Shown here in pieces: positions 37,998 through 46,005 of a DNA stretch of 64,000 bases. The stretch lies in the NCBI GenBank assembly GCA_016707175.1, contig JADJIB010000011.1, positions 97,169 to 161,168 of the forward strand. The letters are read 5' to 3'. Both the position numbers and the translations under genes were made by a program. The stretch is from Candidatus Phosphoribacter hodrii. GTDB taxonomy: Bacteria; Actinomycetota; Actinomycetes; Actinomycetales; Dermatophilaceae. The notes below the pieces were generated by a model. The model ran no database searches. It had not been told where the DNA came from and saw nothing but the letters and a program-made list of their open reading frames with translations. Within the stretch, counting starts at the first letter, position 1. Each line of letters opens with the position of its first letter.

Positions 37998-39323
37998 ATG
38001 CAGCACCTGGGCCGGAGTCGGCTTGCGCTCGTGGCCGTCGTGGTTGCTGCCCTCGGGGCGTGCAGCGCGGCTCCGGGACCGCCCCCCTCCGGCACCAGCA
38101 CCGGTTCGCCGACCAGTGCGGCAGCCTGCCAGAGCGCGCTGGATCGCGTCGTCGCCGCAGTGCAGGAGCAGGTGCGCAGCTACGACACCGCTCCAGCACC
38201 GACCGCCAACGCCACCAGCACGGCCACCGCCTCATCAACGGCACTGACGCCTTCTGCGACCGATTCGCCCACTCAGGCGACCTCGGGGACCGACCTGGCG
38301 GAGGCGCTCACCGCGGCTCGGGAGGTCATCGTGGCCAACCGATGTGACCAACAGTCCGTGACGTCTGGCCTGACCGCCAAACTGGCCGGCGTCCAGGCTC
38401 GCGGTCCGATCGCCACCGCTGTGCTGGCCCGCCTGACGGCAACGATCACCGGGAACGTCGGCCCGACCCCGATCGCCAAGGTCGTCGCGCCGGGCGAGGA
38501 TCTCGGCGGGATCATTGCGCAACTCCCGGCGGGGTCCACCGTGCGACTGTCCGCGGGGGAGCATCGCCTGACCGACCCACTGGTGTTGCTCGAAACCGTG
38601 ACGATCGTCGGGGAGGGGCGCGATCGCACCAGCATCGTGTCGAGCGCGCCCGATGCGGCTGTCCTCGTGCTCAGCCCGGGGCGCATCGAGCTGACCGGGT
38701 TCAGCCTCATCCGGGCGCCGGGGTCGCAAGGGACGGGCGTGCTCACCGGTCCAAGCGCGGCGTTGGTCCTCACGGGGATGCGGATCTCCGGCAACCGGGC
38801 CTCGGCCACCACGCGCGGTGGAGCGGCGGTCCACCTGTCGGCCCAGCCGACCGACGCAGTGCCCCGGACGACGACCTTCGAGATGACCGATTCCGAGCTC
38901 GTCGACAACGAATGGGCCGGGGTCGCGGTGAGCGGCGCTCACCGGGTGAGCATCGAGTCCAGCGCGTTCGTGCGCAATGGTGAGTGCGGGATCTGCTTCC
39001 TCGACCGGGCCAGCGGCTCGGTGGCCCGCAGCACCTTCACCGACAACGGCGTCGGTGCCGCTGCCGTCGGGACGGCCCACCCGGTGCTCGTGGACGACAC
39101 GTTCAGCGGCGGCCAGGTCGGCATCCAGGCCGACGAAGACGCGGCTCCCGGCCTGCAGGGCAACACGATTCGCAGCGTCGCCCGGGCAGCGGTGATCCTC
39201 ACCGGGCGATCCACTGGGACGGTCGAAGGCACCTCTTGCCCGTCGGTGCAGTTCGGGATCGTCATCGGCAAGGAGGCTGCGCCGACCTTGTTGCGCAACG
39301 CTTGCGCGGCGATCGGCACCTAG
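37998..39323 (+). CDS. Lipoprotein with right-handed parallel beta-helix
   Basis: The 441-residue product starts MQHLGRSRLALVAVVVAALGAC, a lipoprotein signal with lipobox ALGAC, so it should be lipidated on the Cys and held on the outer face of the membrane. A Thr/Ser/Ala-rich stalk follows. From about residue 150 come beta-helix coils of the type seen in pectate-lyase-like and NosD-like proteins: VRLSAGEHRLTDPLVLLETVTIVGEG, MTDSELVDNEWAGVAVSGA, IESSAFVRNGECGICFLDRASGSVARSTFTDNG. No catalytic residues can be assigned. The ATG lies 10 bases after the stop of the giant gene on the same strand, so the two are probably one transcript and may act together at the cell surface, for instance as anchor or partner. 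Confidence 0.85.
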   Translation: MQHLGRSRLALVAVVVAALGACSAAPGPPPSGTSTGSPTSAAACQSALDRVVAAVQEQVRSYDTAPAPTANATSTATASSTALTPSATDSPTQATSGTDLAEALTAAREVIVANRCDQQSVTSGLTAKLAGVQARGPIATAVLARLTATITGNVGPTPIAKVVAPGEDLGGIIAQLPAGSTVRLSAGEHRLTDPLVLLETVTIVGEGRDRTSIVSSAPDAAVLVLSPGRIELTGFSLIRAPGSQGTGVLTGPSAALVLTGMRISGNRASATTRGGAAVHLSAQPTDAVPRTTTFEMTDSELVDNEWAGVAVSGAHRVSIESSAFVRNGECGICFLDRASGSVARSTFTDNGVGAAAVGTAHPVLVDDTFSGGQVGIQADEDAAPGLQGNTIRSVARAAVILTGRSTGTVEGTSCPSVQFGIVIGKEAAPTLLRNACAAIGT

Positions 39324-39343
39324 CGTCGAGGTCCGCTCAGTCC

Positions 39344-39403
39344 GTCTCCACTGTGCTCGTCTCCGCTGTGCTCGTCTCCGCTGGGTCCGTCTCCGCTGGG
39401 CCC
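39344..39403. repeat. Four tandem copies of a 15-bp unit between convergent genes
   Basis: The unit is GTCTCCGCTGTGCTC, with copies at 39344, 39359, 39374 and 39389. The first has A for G at base 7, and the last two end GGGTCC and GGGCCC. The array fills most of the 86-base gap between the lipoprotein gene and the reverse-strand pabBC gene. No hairpin with a T run is visible, and its role is unknown. Confidence 0.9.
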
Positions 39404-39409
39404 GTCGCC

Positions 39410-41227
39410 TCAGGCTGGCTGCCCGGGCGGCTCCACCAGCGTGATCGGCACCCAGCCACGCACGGCGTTGACCAGCCAGAGCGCCGTGGCGCTCGGCAAC
39501 TCCTGCACCCGAAGAACTCGCTCGCTGACCGTTCCTGACGCCAACAGGTGAGCTCGCAAGGTGCCGGGCAGCAGCCCGCACGCGACCGGCGGGGTCACCA
39601 AGGTCCCGGCGACATCGGCCACCAGGTTGCCGATGGTCAGCTCGGTGAGCTCGCCCCGCTCGTTCCACAGCAGGACGTCGAACGGCGCCCCTGCGTCCCA
39701 TCCCGCCGCCTGCAGGTATGCCGTCGCCTCGCGCCGGTGGCGCTCGTAGACCCCTCGTCGGGTGCTCTTGTGCCGCAACCACGGATCACCGGACCACACC
39801 GGGCTCCGAGCCAGCACCACCGCCCGAGGTGGGGGAGCGGTGCGGTCGGGGGCGGGCGGCATACCGAAAATGTCCGTGAGAGAGGTGAACTCGACGCGAA
39901 GATCGCCCGAAGGGCGCAGCAGCAGGCGAGCCCGGGCCGGGCCGGCACCGTCCGAACGGACCAACGCTCGCGCTCGGTCGGGGTCGAAGGGCCACCCGAA
40001 CCACTCGGCCGACCTCGCCATCCGCTCCACGTGCCGATCGAGCAGAACCACCTCGTCGGTCTCGACCCGGAGCGTCTCCAGAAGGGCGAAGTCGCGCTGG
40101 GTCATGTCGAGCACAGCGGCCTTGGCCAGCGCCTCAGCGTGCTCGTCGCGACCGTCCGAGTCCCAGACGACACCGCCTCCGACGTCGTAACGCGCCCGAC
40201 CGTCCGCCTGGTCGACGACCAGCGTGCGGATGGCGACGTTGAAGGCCGCCGCCCCACCGGGAAAGACCACGCCCACCGCGCCGCAATAGACCCCACGCGG
40301 CCGATCCTCAAGCTCCGTGATGAGCGCCATCGTGCGGATCTTCGGTGCCCCCGTGATCGATCCGCACGGGAAGAGACCGCCAAACAGGTCGCCCAACCCC
40401 AGCCCCGGACGGCTCTCGCCGGTCACCGTCGAGGTCATCTGCCACACGGTTGGATAGGCCTCGACGTCGAAAAGGCTTGGCACGCGGACCGATCCGGGCC
40501 TGCAGACCCGTCCCAGGTCGTTGCGCAGCAGGTCGACGATCATGAGGTTCTCGGCCCGGTCCTTGGCGGAGGCGCGCAGGTCCGCGGCTCGGGCGGCGTC
40601 CAGCGCCCCGTCGCGAGATCGCGCGCGGGTGCCCTTCATCGGGCGGGTGACCACCTCGTGGCCGTCCCAGGTGAAGAACAGTTCGGGGGACACCGAAGCG
40701 ACCGCATGGGCACCCGTGTCGACGTAGGCGAACCACCCGTCGCGCTGCGCCCGGCGCAGGTCCGCCCAGGCCCCCAGCGGATCCCCGTCGAAGCGCGCCC
40801 GCAGCCGCATCGTGTGGTTCACCTGATAGGTGTCACCACTGGCGATGGCCTCGCGGACGGCGGCGACGGACGCGGCATACGTCACCTCGTCGGTGCCCGC
40901 CTCCCACACCGAGCACGCGTATGCCGCGGGCTCCCGTGCCGCCCCCTCGGCGAGGGGAGCGTCGTGCAGGCCGAACCAGACGAGGGGCACGCCGGACCCG
41001 CTGCGGACCGCCATCGCCGGATCGAACGCAGGGGCGGCCTCATACGACACGAACCCGACGGCATACCGACCGTCCGCGCACGCTGCCGCGACCCGATCCA
41101 GCGCGGGTCGGACCTCGTCGAGGCAGCGCGCCTCGACGATCTCGACGGGCGCGCCGAACGCCAGCGGCCCCGCAGCCCCGGCCGGGGCCCAGGGAAAGTC
41201 GACGAACGCCTCCCTCACGGCGCCCAA
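39410..41227 (-). CDS. pabBC: Aminodeoxychorismate synthase component I fused to aminodeoxychorismate lyase (PabBC)
   Basis: The N-terminal two thirds is a chorismate-binding enzyme that converts chorismate to aminodeoxychorismate. The motif RPMKGTRARS carries the Lys that marks PabB (TrpE has Ala at that place), and LFGGLFPCGSITGAPK and GGGVVWDSDGRDEHAEA are conserved. From about residue 370 it becomes a class IV PLP aminotransferase/lyase (LLETLRVE, HKSTRRGVYERHRREA with the likely PLP lysine, ELTIGNLVADV), which releases p-aminobenzoate. One chain thus covers two steps toward folate. The first possible start is TTG at 41227, and a GTG three codons later is equally possible. It is divergent from hisI, with 122 bases between. 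The amidotransferase PabA is not in the window. Confidence 0.92.
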   Translation of the reverse strand: MGAVREAFVDFPWAPAGAAGPLAFGAPVEIVEARCLDEVRPALDRVAAACADGRYAVGFVSYEAAPAFDPAMAVRSGSGVPLVWFGLHDAPLAEGAAREPAAYACSVWEAGTDEVTYAASVAAVREAIASGDTYQVNHTMRLRARFDGDPLGAWADLRRAQRDGWFAYVDTGAHAVASVSPELFFTWDGHEVVTRPMKGTRARSRDGALDAARAADLRASAKDRAENLMIVDLLRNDLGRVCRPGSVRVPSLFDVEAYPTVWQMTSTVTGESRPGLGLGDLFGGLFPCGSITGAPKIRTMALITELEDRPRGVYCGAVGVVFPGGAAAFNVAIRTLVVDQADGRARYDVGGGVVWDSDGRDEHAEALAKAAVLDMTQRDFALLETLRVETDEVVLLDRHVERMARSAEWFGWPFDPDRARALVRSDGAGPARARLLLRPSGDLRVEFTSLTDIFGMPPAPDRTAPPPRAVVLARSPVWSGDPWLRHKSTRRGVYERHRREATAYLQAAGWDAGAPFDVLLWNERGELTELTIGNLVADVAGTLVTPPVACGLLPGTLRAHLLASGTVSERVLRVQELPSATALWLVNAVRGWVPITLVEPPGQPA

Positions 41228-41349
41228 GGCTAGGGCACATCGACCCCGACCAGGGTGTGGCCGAACGAGGTTCCTGCGCCGCGTTCCACTGCACCCATCG
41301 CTCCGCCGCCATGGGACGCCGCCGCCACCGCCCCAGCGGAGCGGGCAGA

Positions 41350-41730
41350 ATGGCAGCCGTGTCCCTTCGCGCCAGCTCCCTCGACCCGGCCGTCGCCGCC
41401 CTGCTCAAGCGCGACGACCAGGGCCTCGTGGCAGCCATCGTCCAGCAGCACGACACCGGTGAGGTGCTCATGCTCGGGTGGATGGATGACGAGGCCCTCG
41501 CTCGCACGCTGACGACGGGCCGGGTGACCTTCTGGTCGCGCTCGCGCGGTGAGTACTGGCGCAAGGGCGACACCTCCGGGCACGTCCAACACGTCCGTTC
41601 CGTGGCCGTGGACTGCGACGGCGACGCCCTGCTTGTGCGCGTCGACCAGGTGGGCGCGGCCTGCCACACCGGCGACCGCACCTGCTTCGACGCGCGGCCG
41701 CTGGCCGTGGTGGGAGGCCACGATGAGTGA
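41350..41730 (+). CDS. hisI: Phosphoribosyl-AMP cyclohydrolase
   Basis: HisI opens the adenine ring of phosphoribosyl-AMP, the third step of histidine synthesis, in the cytoplasm. The 126-residue length is normal for the stand-alone enzyme. Conserved segments are MLGWMDDEAL, GRVTFWSRSRGEYWRKGDTSGH and DCDGDALLVRVDQVGAACHTGDRTCF, which hold the metal-binding aspartates and cysteines. ATG at 41350 was chosen; GTG at 41359 is possible. Its end overlaps trpE by 8 bases, so the two are coupled. Placement of hisI directly before trpE is also known in mycobacteria. Confidence 0.95.
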   Translation: MAAVSLRASSLDPAVAALLKRDDQGLVAAIVQQHDTGEVLMLGWMDDEALARTLTTGRVTFWSRSRGEYWRKGDTSGHVQHVRSVAVDCDGDALLVRVDQVGAACHTGDRTCFDARPLAVVGGHDE

Positions 41731-43273
41731 CATCCACGCCGAGTTGACCTTCGGCAGCACCTGGCCGAGCCTGGACGTCTTCGGAGAGTTGGCTCGCACC
41801 CGTCGGGTCATCCCCGTCGTGCGGCGGCTGCTGGCCGACGGTGAGACGCCGCTCGGGGTCTACCGCAAGCTGGCCAAGGGCGAGCCGGGCACGTTCCTGC
41901 TCGAGTCGGCCGAGCACGGTGGGGTCTGGTCGCGCTACTCGATCGTCGGGGCCCACAGCGCGGCGACCCTCACCGAGCGGGACGGCCAGGCTCACTGGAT
42001 CGGTATGCCGCCCGCCGGGGTCCCGACCGACGGCGACCCGACGATCGCCTTGCGCGACACCGTCGCCGCCCTCGCGACCGCGAGGATCGGCGGTCTGCCC
42101 CCGCTCACCGGCGGGATGGTCGGGGCCATCACCTACGACGCGGTCCGGCGGTGGGAGAAGGTGCCCGACACCGGCCGCGACGAGTTGAACCTCCCCGAAC
42201 TGGCCATGGTGCTGGCCACCGATCTCGCGGTCCTCGACCACTCCGACGGCTCGGTGCTGCTCGTCGCCAACGCGATCAACTACGACGACACTGACGAGCG
42301 GATGGAGTGGGCCTGGCGTGATGCGGTGGCTCGGCTCGACCGGATGACCGCCGAACTCGGTGAGCCGGCGCCCTCGACGGTCGCTGTGATCGAGCCGGTG
42401 ACCCTCACCGTCACCAGTTCCCACGAGCCGGAGGCCTACCTCGACAACGTCGAGCGGTGCAAGGAGTCGATCCGCGCCGGCGATGCCTTCCAGATCGTTG
42501 TCTCGCAACGGTTCTCGACGCCGTGCGACGCCGACCCCATCGACGTCTACCGGGCACTGCGGGCCGCCAACCCCAGCCCCTACATGTACCTGCTGCGCCT
42601 GCCGCACCCGGACGGCACGGCATACGACATCGTGGGGTCCAGCCCGGAGGCCCTCATCAAGGTGACCGGGCGCGAGGCGATCACCCACCCGATCGCCGGT
42701 TCGCGCCCCCGTGGCAAGACCCCCGAGGACGACGTCCGCCTGGCCGACGATCTTGCCGCCGACACCAAGGAACGCGCCGAGCACGTCATGCTCGTCGACC
42801 TCTCGCGCAACGACCTCCAGCGGGTATGCCGCGCGGGCACCGTCGACACGGTCGAGTTCATGACGGTCCGCCGCTACAGCCACATCATGCATCTGGAGTC
42901 CACGGTCGTCGGCGAGCTCAAGGAGGGCGTGGCGGCATACGACGTGCTCGTGGCGACCTTCCCTGCGGGCACCCTGTCGGGAGCACCCAAGCCACGTGCA
43001 ATGGCCCTCATCGACGAGTACGAAGGGCTCAAGCGGGGGATCTACGGGGGAGTGGTGGGTTATCTCGACTTCGCCGGTGACCTCGACATGGCGATCGCAA
43101 TCCGCACCGCCGTCATCCGCAACGGCGTGGCACACGTCCAGGCGGGTGCGGGGATCGTCGCCGACTCCGTGCCCCAACTGGAGCACGAGGAGTGCCAGCA
43201 CAAGGCTGCCGCCGTGCTGCGGGCCGTCCAGGCCGCCGCAGGGATGCAGGCAGCGGTGGCGGTCTCCCCGTGA
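41723..43273 (+). CDS. trpE: Anthranilate synthase component I
   Basis: TrpE uses chorismate and ammonia or glutamine nitrogen (from TrpG) to make anthranilate, the first committed step to tryptophan. The 516-residue protein has the N-terminal LLESAE motif linked with feedback binding of tryptophan, and the catalytic region with DAFQIVVSQRF, PIAGSRPRGKT (the Ala distinguishes it from PabB), DLSRNDLQRVCRAGTV and FPAGTLSGAPKPRAMALIDEYE. The ATG at 41723 lies inside the end of hisI and the stop overlaps the GTG of the next gene, so translation is coupled both ways. The glutaminase subunit TrpG is not fused and is not in the window. Confidence 0.97.
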   Translation: MSDIHAELTFGSTWPSLDVFGELARTRRVIPVVRRLLADGETPLGVYRKLAKGEPGTFLLESAEHGGVWSRYSIVGAHSAATLTERDGQAHWIGMPPAGVPTDGDPTIALRDTVAALATARIGGLPPLTGGMVGAITYDAVRRWEKVPDTGRDELNLPELAMVLATDLAVLDHSDGSVLLVANAINYDDTDERMEWAWRDAVARLDRMTAELGEPAPSTVAVIEPVTLTVTSSHEPEAYLDNVERCKESIRAGDAFQIVVSQRFSTPCDADPIDVYRALRAANPSPYMYLLRLPHPDGTAYDIVGSSPEALIKVTGREAITHPIAGSRPRGKTPEDDVRLADDLAADTKERAEHVMLVDLSRNDLQRVCRAGTVDTVEFMTVRRYSHIMHLESTVVGELKEGVAAYDVLVATFPAGTLSGAPKPRAMALIDEYEGLKRGIYGGVVGYLDFAGDLDMAIAIRTAVIRNGVAHVQAGAGIVADSVPQLEHEECQHKAAAVLRAVQAAAGMQAAVAVSP

Positions 43274-43854
43274 CCAAACGCCTGGTCGTCCTCGCCGTCG
43301 GCGGCCCGTTGGCGGTGCTGCTGGCGGCGCTGGGCCAGGTGTGGGCCAGTGGGTCCAGCCAGGACCCGGTGCTGGGCCGGGCGGCCCTGAGCATTACGGG
43401 CACGCAGATGGTCCCCGCGGCGCTGGGTCTGGCCCTCGTGGTCGGTGCAGCGCTGGTCGCGATGCTCACCGGAGGTCCGCGGATCCGGACCGCGGCCGGG
43501 GTCCTCATGGCGCTGGCTGCGCTCGCTGTCGTGGGGCTCATCGGGGCCTCGCTCGGCTCGGCTGGGGCCGCCCTGGGTCGGCGGGCCGCGGAGTTGGCCG
43601 GCCGCACGGGTTCCCCGGTCCCGGTGACGAGCGCGCTCGGGCCGTGGGCGTGGATCGCCGCCACGGGCGCCGGACTCACCGCCGTGGCCTCGATCGTGGC
43701 GACCTTCTCGGCGCGTCGATGGGCCGGCCTGTCCGCACGGTTCGATCGCGGAGGCGTCGACGGCGCGACCGATCGTGGGGCTCGGCGCAGCGACTGGGAC
43801 GACCTCACCGAAGGACACGACCCCACCCGCGCGGACAGTGGCCAGGGGACCTGA
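43270..43854 (+). CDS. Trp-operon-associated membrane protein
   Basis: The 194-residue protein has four likely membrane segments (LVVLAVGGPLAVLLAALGQV, PAALGLALVVGAALVAML, GVLMALAALAVVGLIGASL, WAWIAATGAGLTAVASIVA) and an acidic cytoplasmic tail. Position after trpE, length and the early GQVWASG-type sequence fit the actinobacterial family of tryptophan-biosynthesis-associated membrane proteins, whose role is unknown. The GTG overlaps the trpE stop (GTGA), so it is made with TrpE. Confidence 0.8.
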   Translation: MTKRLVVLAVGGPLAVLLAALGQVWASGSSQDPVLGRAALSITGTQMVPAALGLALVVGAALVAMLTGGPRIRTAAGVLMALAALAVVGLIGASLGSAGAALGRRAAELAGRTGSPVPVTSALGPWAWIAATGAGLTAVASIVATFSARRWAGLSARFDRGGVDGATDRGARRSDWDDLTEGHDPTRADSGQGT

Positions 43855-43923
43855 CACAATGGCGCACAGGAAATCCGTGACGGGTGCCCGCCGACCCCGG
43901 CGGCCGTAGAAGGAGTGACACTG

Positions 43924-44163
43924 ATGGCCGGAAACGACCACCACGACAACCACGGTCAGAGCGTTGCCGCGTGGACCGGAGTGGCCATCCTCACGGTGGC
44001 CGCAGCCATCATGTGTTGGGCCGTCGTCGTTGCCTCGACCGGGTTGTTCATCGCCGGTGCCGTGCTTGCCGTCATCGGCGTCGTCACCGGAAAGGTGTTG
44101 GCCATGGCCGGTTTCGGCGTCCAGAAGCCGGGCCGCAACCAGGTGGACAGCGGCGTTTCCTGA
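43924..44163 (+). CDS. Small HGxxPAAW-type membrane protein
   Basis: The 79-residue protein starts MAGNDHHDNHGQSVAAWTGV and has two membrane segments forming a hairpin, with a polar tail. The HGxxxAAWTGV signature matches the HGxxPAAW family often found between trpE and trpC in actinobacteria; function is unknown. The ATG at 43924 is preferred to the GTG at 43915 because AGAAGGAG at 43907-43914 lies 9 bases before it but would touch the GTG. Confidence 0.8.
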   Translation: MAGNDHHDNHGQSVAAWTGVAILTVAAAIMCWAVVVASTGLFIAGAVLAVIGVVTGKVLAMAGFGVQKPGRNQVDSGVS

Positions 44164-44219
44164 CCCAGGGCCGTCCCTCGATGCGCCGGTCCGCGGGGCA
44201 TCTCGATTCGGCGGGTTCG

Positions 44220-44249
44220 TTGGCCACCGTGCGCGGTGAACGCTAGGGT
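44220..44249 (+). promoter_or_regulatory. Candidate sigma-70-type promoter for the CD225-like gene
   Basis: TTGGCC (44220-44225) and TAGGGT (44244-44249) are separated by 18 bases in the 146-base gap after the HGxxPAAW gene. A start near 44256 would leave a leader of about 54 bases ending in AAAGAGG, 7 bases before the ATG. This is a match by eye only. Confidence 0.4.
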
Positions 44250-44309
44250 CTTTGTCGCGGCCTCGTCCGGGGGGCGCGTTGTTGTCGTGATCGAGAAAGA
44301 GGCAGTGTC

Positions 44310-44678
44310 ATGTCCTACGGTTCCACTCCGCCGCCCCCGCCGCCGGGTTCTGGTGGCTACGGCGCTCAGCCGCCCATGGGTCCTGCCGGAGGGATGCCCT
44401 ATGGGGGCGCTCCGATGAGCCCGCCCCCGCAGAACAACCTCGTCCTGGCCATCCTCGCGACCGTCCTGTGCTGCCTGCCTCTGGGCATCGTGGCGATCCT
44501 CAAGGCCAACAAGGTCAACACCCTGTGGGCCCAGGGCGACCAGGCCGGCGCCCACGCCGCTGCAGCAGAGGCGAAGAAGTGGTCGATCATCTCGGCCATC
44601 CTCGGCATCGTTGTCGGCATCATCTACTTCGTGTTCGTCTTCCTCGCGGCCGCAAACGGCAGTGTGACGGTCCGCTGA
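44310..44678 (+). CDS. CD225/dispanin-like or DUF4190-like membrane protein
   Basis: The 122-residue protein has a Pro/Gly-rich N-terminus (about 40 residues), then a membrane segment (NNLVLAILATVLCCLPLGIVAIL), a cytoplasmic loop (KANKVNTLWAQGDQAGAHAAAAEAKKW) and a second membrane segment. The CCLPLGIVAI-K-V sequence is the CD225/dispanin hallmark. Actinobacterial members are common, but their task is not established. A good ribosome site (AAAGAGG) is 7 bases upstream. It interrupts the trp cluster, probably under its own promoter. Confidence 0.85.
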   Translation: MSYGSTPPPPPPGSGGYGAQPPMGPAGGMPYGGAPMSPPPQNNLVLAILATVLCCLPLGIVAILKANKVNTLWAQGDQAGAHAAAAEAKKWSIISAILGIVVGIIYFVFVFLAAANGSVTVR

Positions 44679-44689
44679 CAACCGTCCTT

Positions 44690-45121
44690 GTGACGATCGC
44701 CGAGGCCGCGTCCCCCCGTGTTGGCATGGGGGTGCGCGGCCTTGTGCAACCTGCCCTGATCGCCGTAGGCGCGGCGGCGGGGGCGGCATACCTGTATGCC
44801 GTGGACCCCAACGCCCCCGGCCACTATCCGCCGTGCCCGTTCCTGGCCGTCACCGGCCTCTGGTGCCCCGGTTGTGGCTCCTTACGGGCACTGCACGCCC
44901 TGCTGCACCTCGACGTCGGCACCGCTCTGGCCCGCAACCCCTTCGCGGTGCTCGCCTCGATCTACATCGCTTGGACGTTCTACCGCTGGGCCTACCGCCG
45001 GGTCACCGGCACCCCGCTGCGACTCGCGCCCGGGTGGGTCATCACCGTCGTGTGGGTGTCGATCGTCGCGTTCTGGATCCTGCGCAACGTCCCAGGGATG
45101 ACATGGTTGTCCCCGCTCTGA
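44690..45121 (+). CDS. DUF2752 membrane protein
   Basis: The protein has about 143 residues with three likely membrane segments and the DUF2752 signature: CPFLAVTGLWCPGCGSLRALHALLHLDVGTALARNP. Three close cysteines near the membrane face might bind metal or form a disulfide, but the family has no known function. GTG at 44690 or ATG at 44726 could be the start; neither has a clear ribosome site. It begins 11 bases after the CD225-like gene and ends 23 bases before trpC, so it is likely part of the same transcript. Confidence 0.82.
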   Translation: MTIAEAASPRVGMGVRGLVQPALIAVGAAAGAAYLYAVDPNAPGHYPPCPFLAVTGLWCPGCGSLRALHALLHLDVGTALARNPFAVLASIYIAWTFYRWAYRRVTGTPLRLAPGWVITVVWVSIVAFWILRNVPGMTWLSPL

Positions 45122-45144
45122 GCCTGACCACGTAGCCTGGGTCG

Positions 45145-46005
45145 GTGCCTGCCACACCCACCGTTCTCGACGAGATCATTGCTGGCGTCCGCCTCGATCT
45201 CGCTGACCGCGTCGCCCGCACGAGCCTGGCTGACCTCGAGGCCCGGATCGCGACGATGCCTCCCGCCCTCGACGCAGAGGCCGCCCTGCGGGCCGCTCCC
45301 GGCATCGCCGTGATCGCTGAGGTCAAGCGGGCCAGCCCCAGCAAGGGCGCCCTCGCGGACATCCCCGACCCGGCGGCCTTGGCGACTGCGTATGCCGCTG
45401 GCGGAGCCACCGCGATCTCCGTCCTCACTGAGGAGCGACGCTTCTCCGGGTCGCTGGCCGACCTTGACGCGGTGCGCGCCACCGTGCGGATCCCCGTGCT
45501 GCGCAAGGACTTCATGGTGGAGCCGTATCAACTCCTCGAGGCGCGGGCCCACGGCGCCGACCTCATCCTGCTCATCGTCGCCGCGCTCTCTGACATTCAA
45601 CTGATCGCTATGCGCGAGCAGGCGCAGCGGCTGGGGATGACGGCGCTGGTCGAGGTGCACGACGCCGAGGAGACCCGCCGGGCTGTCGCGACCGGGGCTC
45701 GCGTCATCGGGGTCAACGCGCGCAACCTCAAGACCCTCGAGGTCGACCCGTCCGCCTTCGCCCGGCTGCGCCCGCTCATCCCCGACGAGGCGGTTGCGGT
45801 CGCCGAGTCCGGCATCCGCGGCGTCGCCGACGTGAAGGGGTATGCCGCCGAGGGCGCCCGAGCGGTGCTCGTCGGTGAGGCACTGGTGATCGGCGGCGAC
45901 CCGGCCGGCGCGGTGGCGAGTTTCGCGGGGGTGCCGGTGGGCGGCATACCGGGACAGCCGCAGGCGAGCACGACGCAGGCGAGCACGACGGAGGGACCGA
46001 GATGA
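45145..46005 (+). CDS. trpC: Indole-3-glycerol phosphate synthase
   Basis: TrpC closes the indole ring, turning carboxyphenylaminodeoxyribulose phosphate into indole-glycerol phosphate. The TIM-barrel motifs are intact: AEVKRASPSKG with the catalytic Lys, RKDFMVEPYQL, GVNARNLKTLEVD and AESGIRG. The start is GTG at 45145. The last 18 residues (QASTTQASTTEG) come from a short duplication and are not part of the usual enzyme. The stop overlaps trpB by ATGA. trpD, needed for the step between TrpE and TrpC/F, is not here. Confidence 0.96.
   Translation: MPATPTVLDEIIAGVRLDLADRVARTSLADLEARIATMPPALDAEAALRAAPGIAVIAEVKRASPSKGALADIPDPAALATAYAAGGATAISVLTEERRFSGSLADLDAVRATVRIPVLRKDFMVEPYQLLEARAHGADLILLIVAALSDIQLIAMREQAQRLGMTALVEVHDAEETRRAVATGARVIGVNARNLKTLEVDPSAFARLRPLIPDEAVAVAESGIRGVADVKGYAAEGARAVLVGEALVIGGDPAGAVASFAGVPVGGIPGQPQASTTQASTTEGPR

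Noticed and set aside
39548..41233. Long forward open frame opposite pabBC
   Set aside because: It has no recognisable motifs, while the reverse strand has full PabB and class IV lyase motifs.
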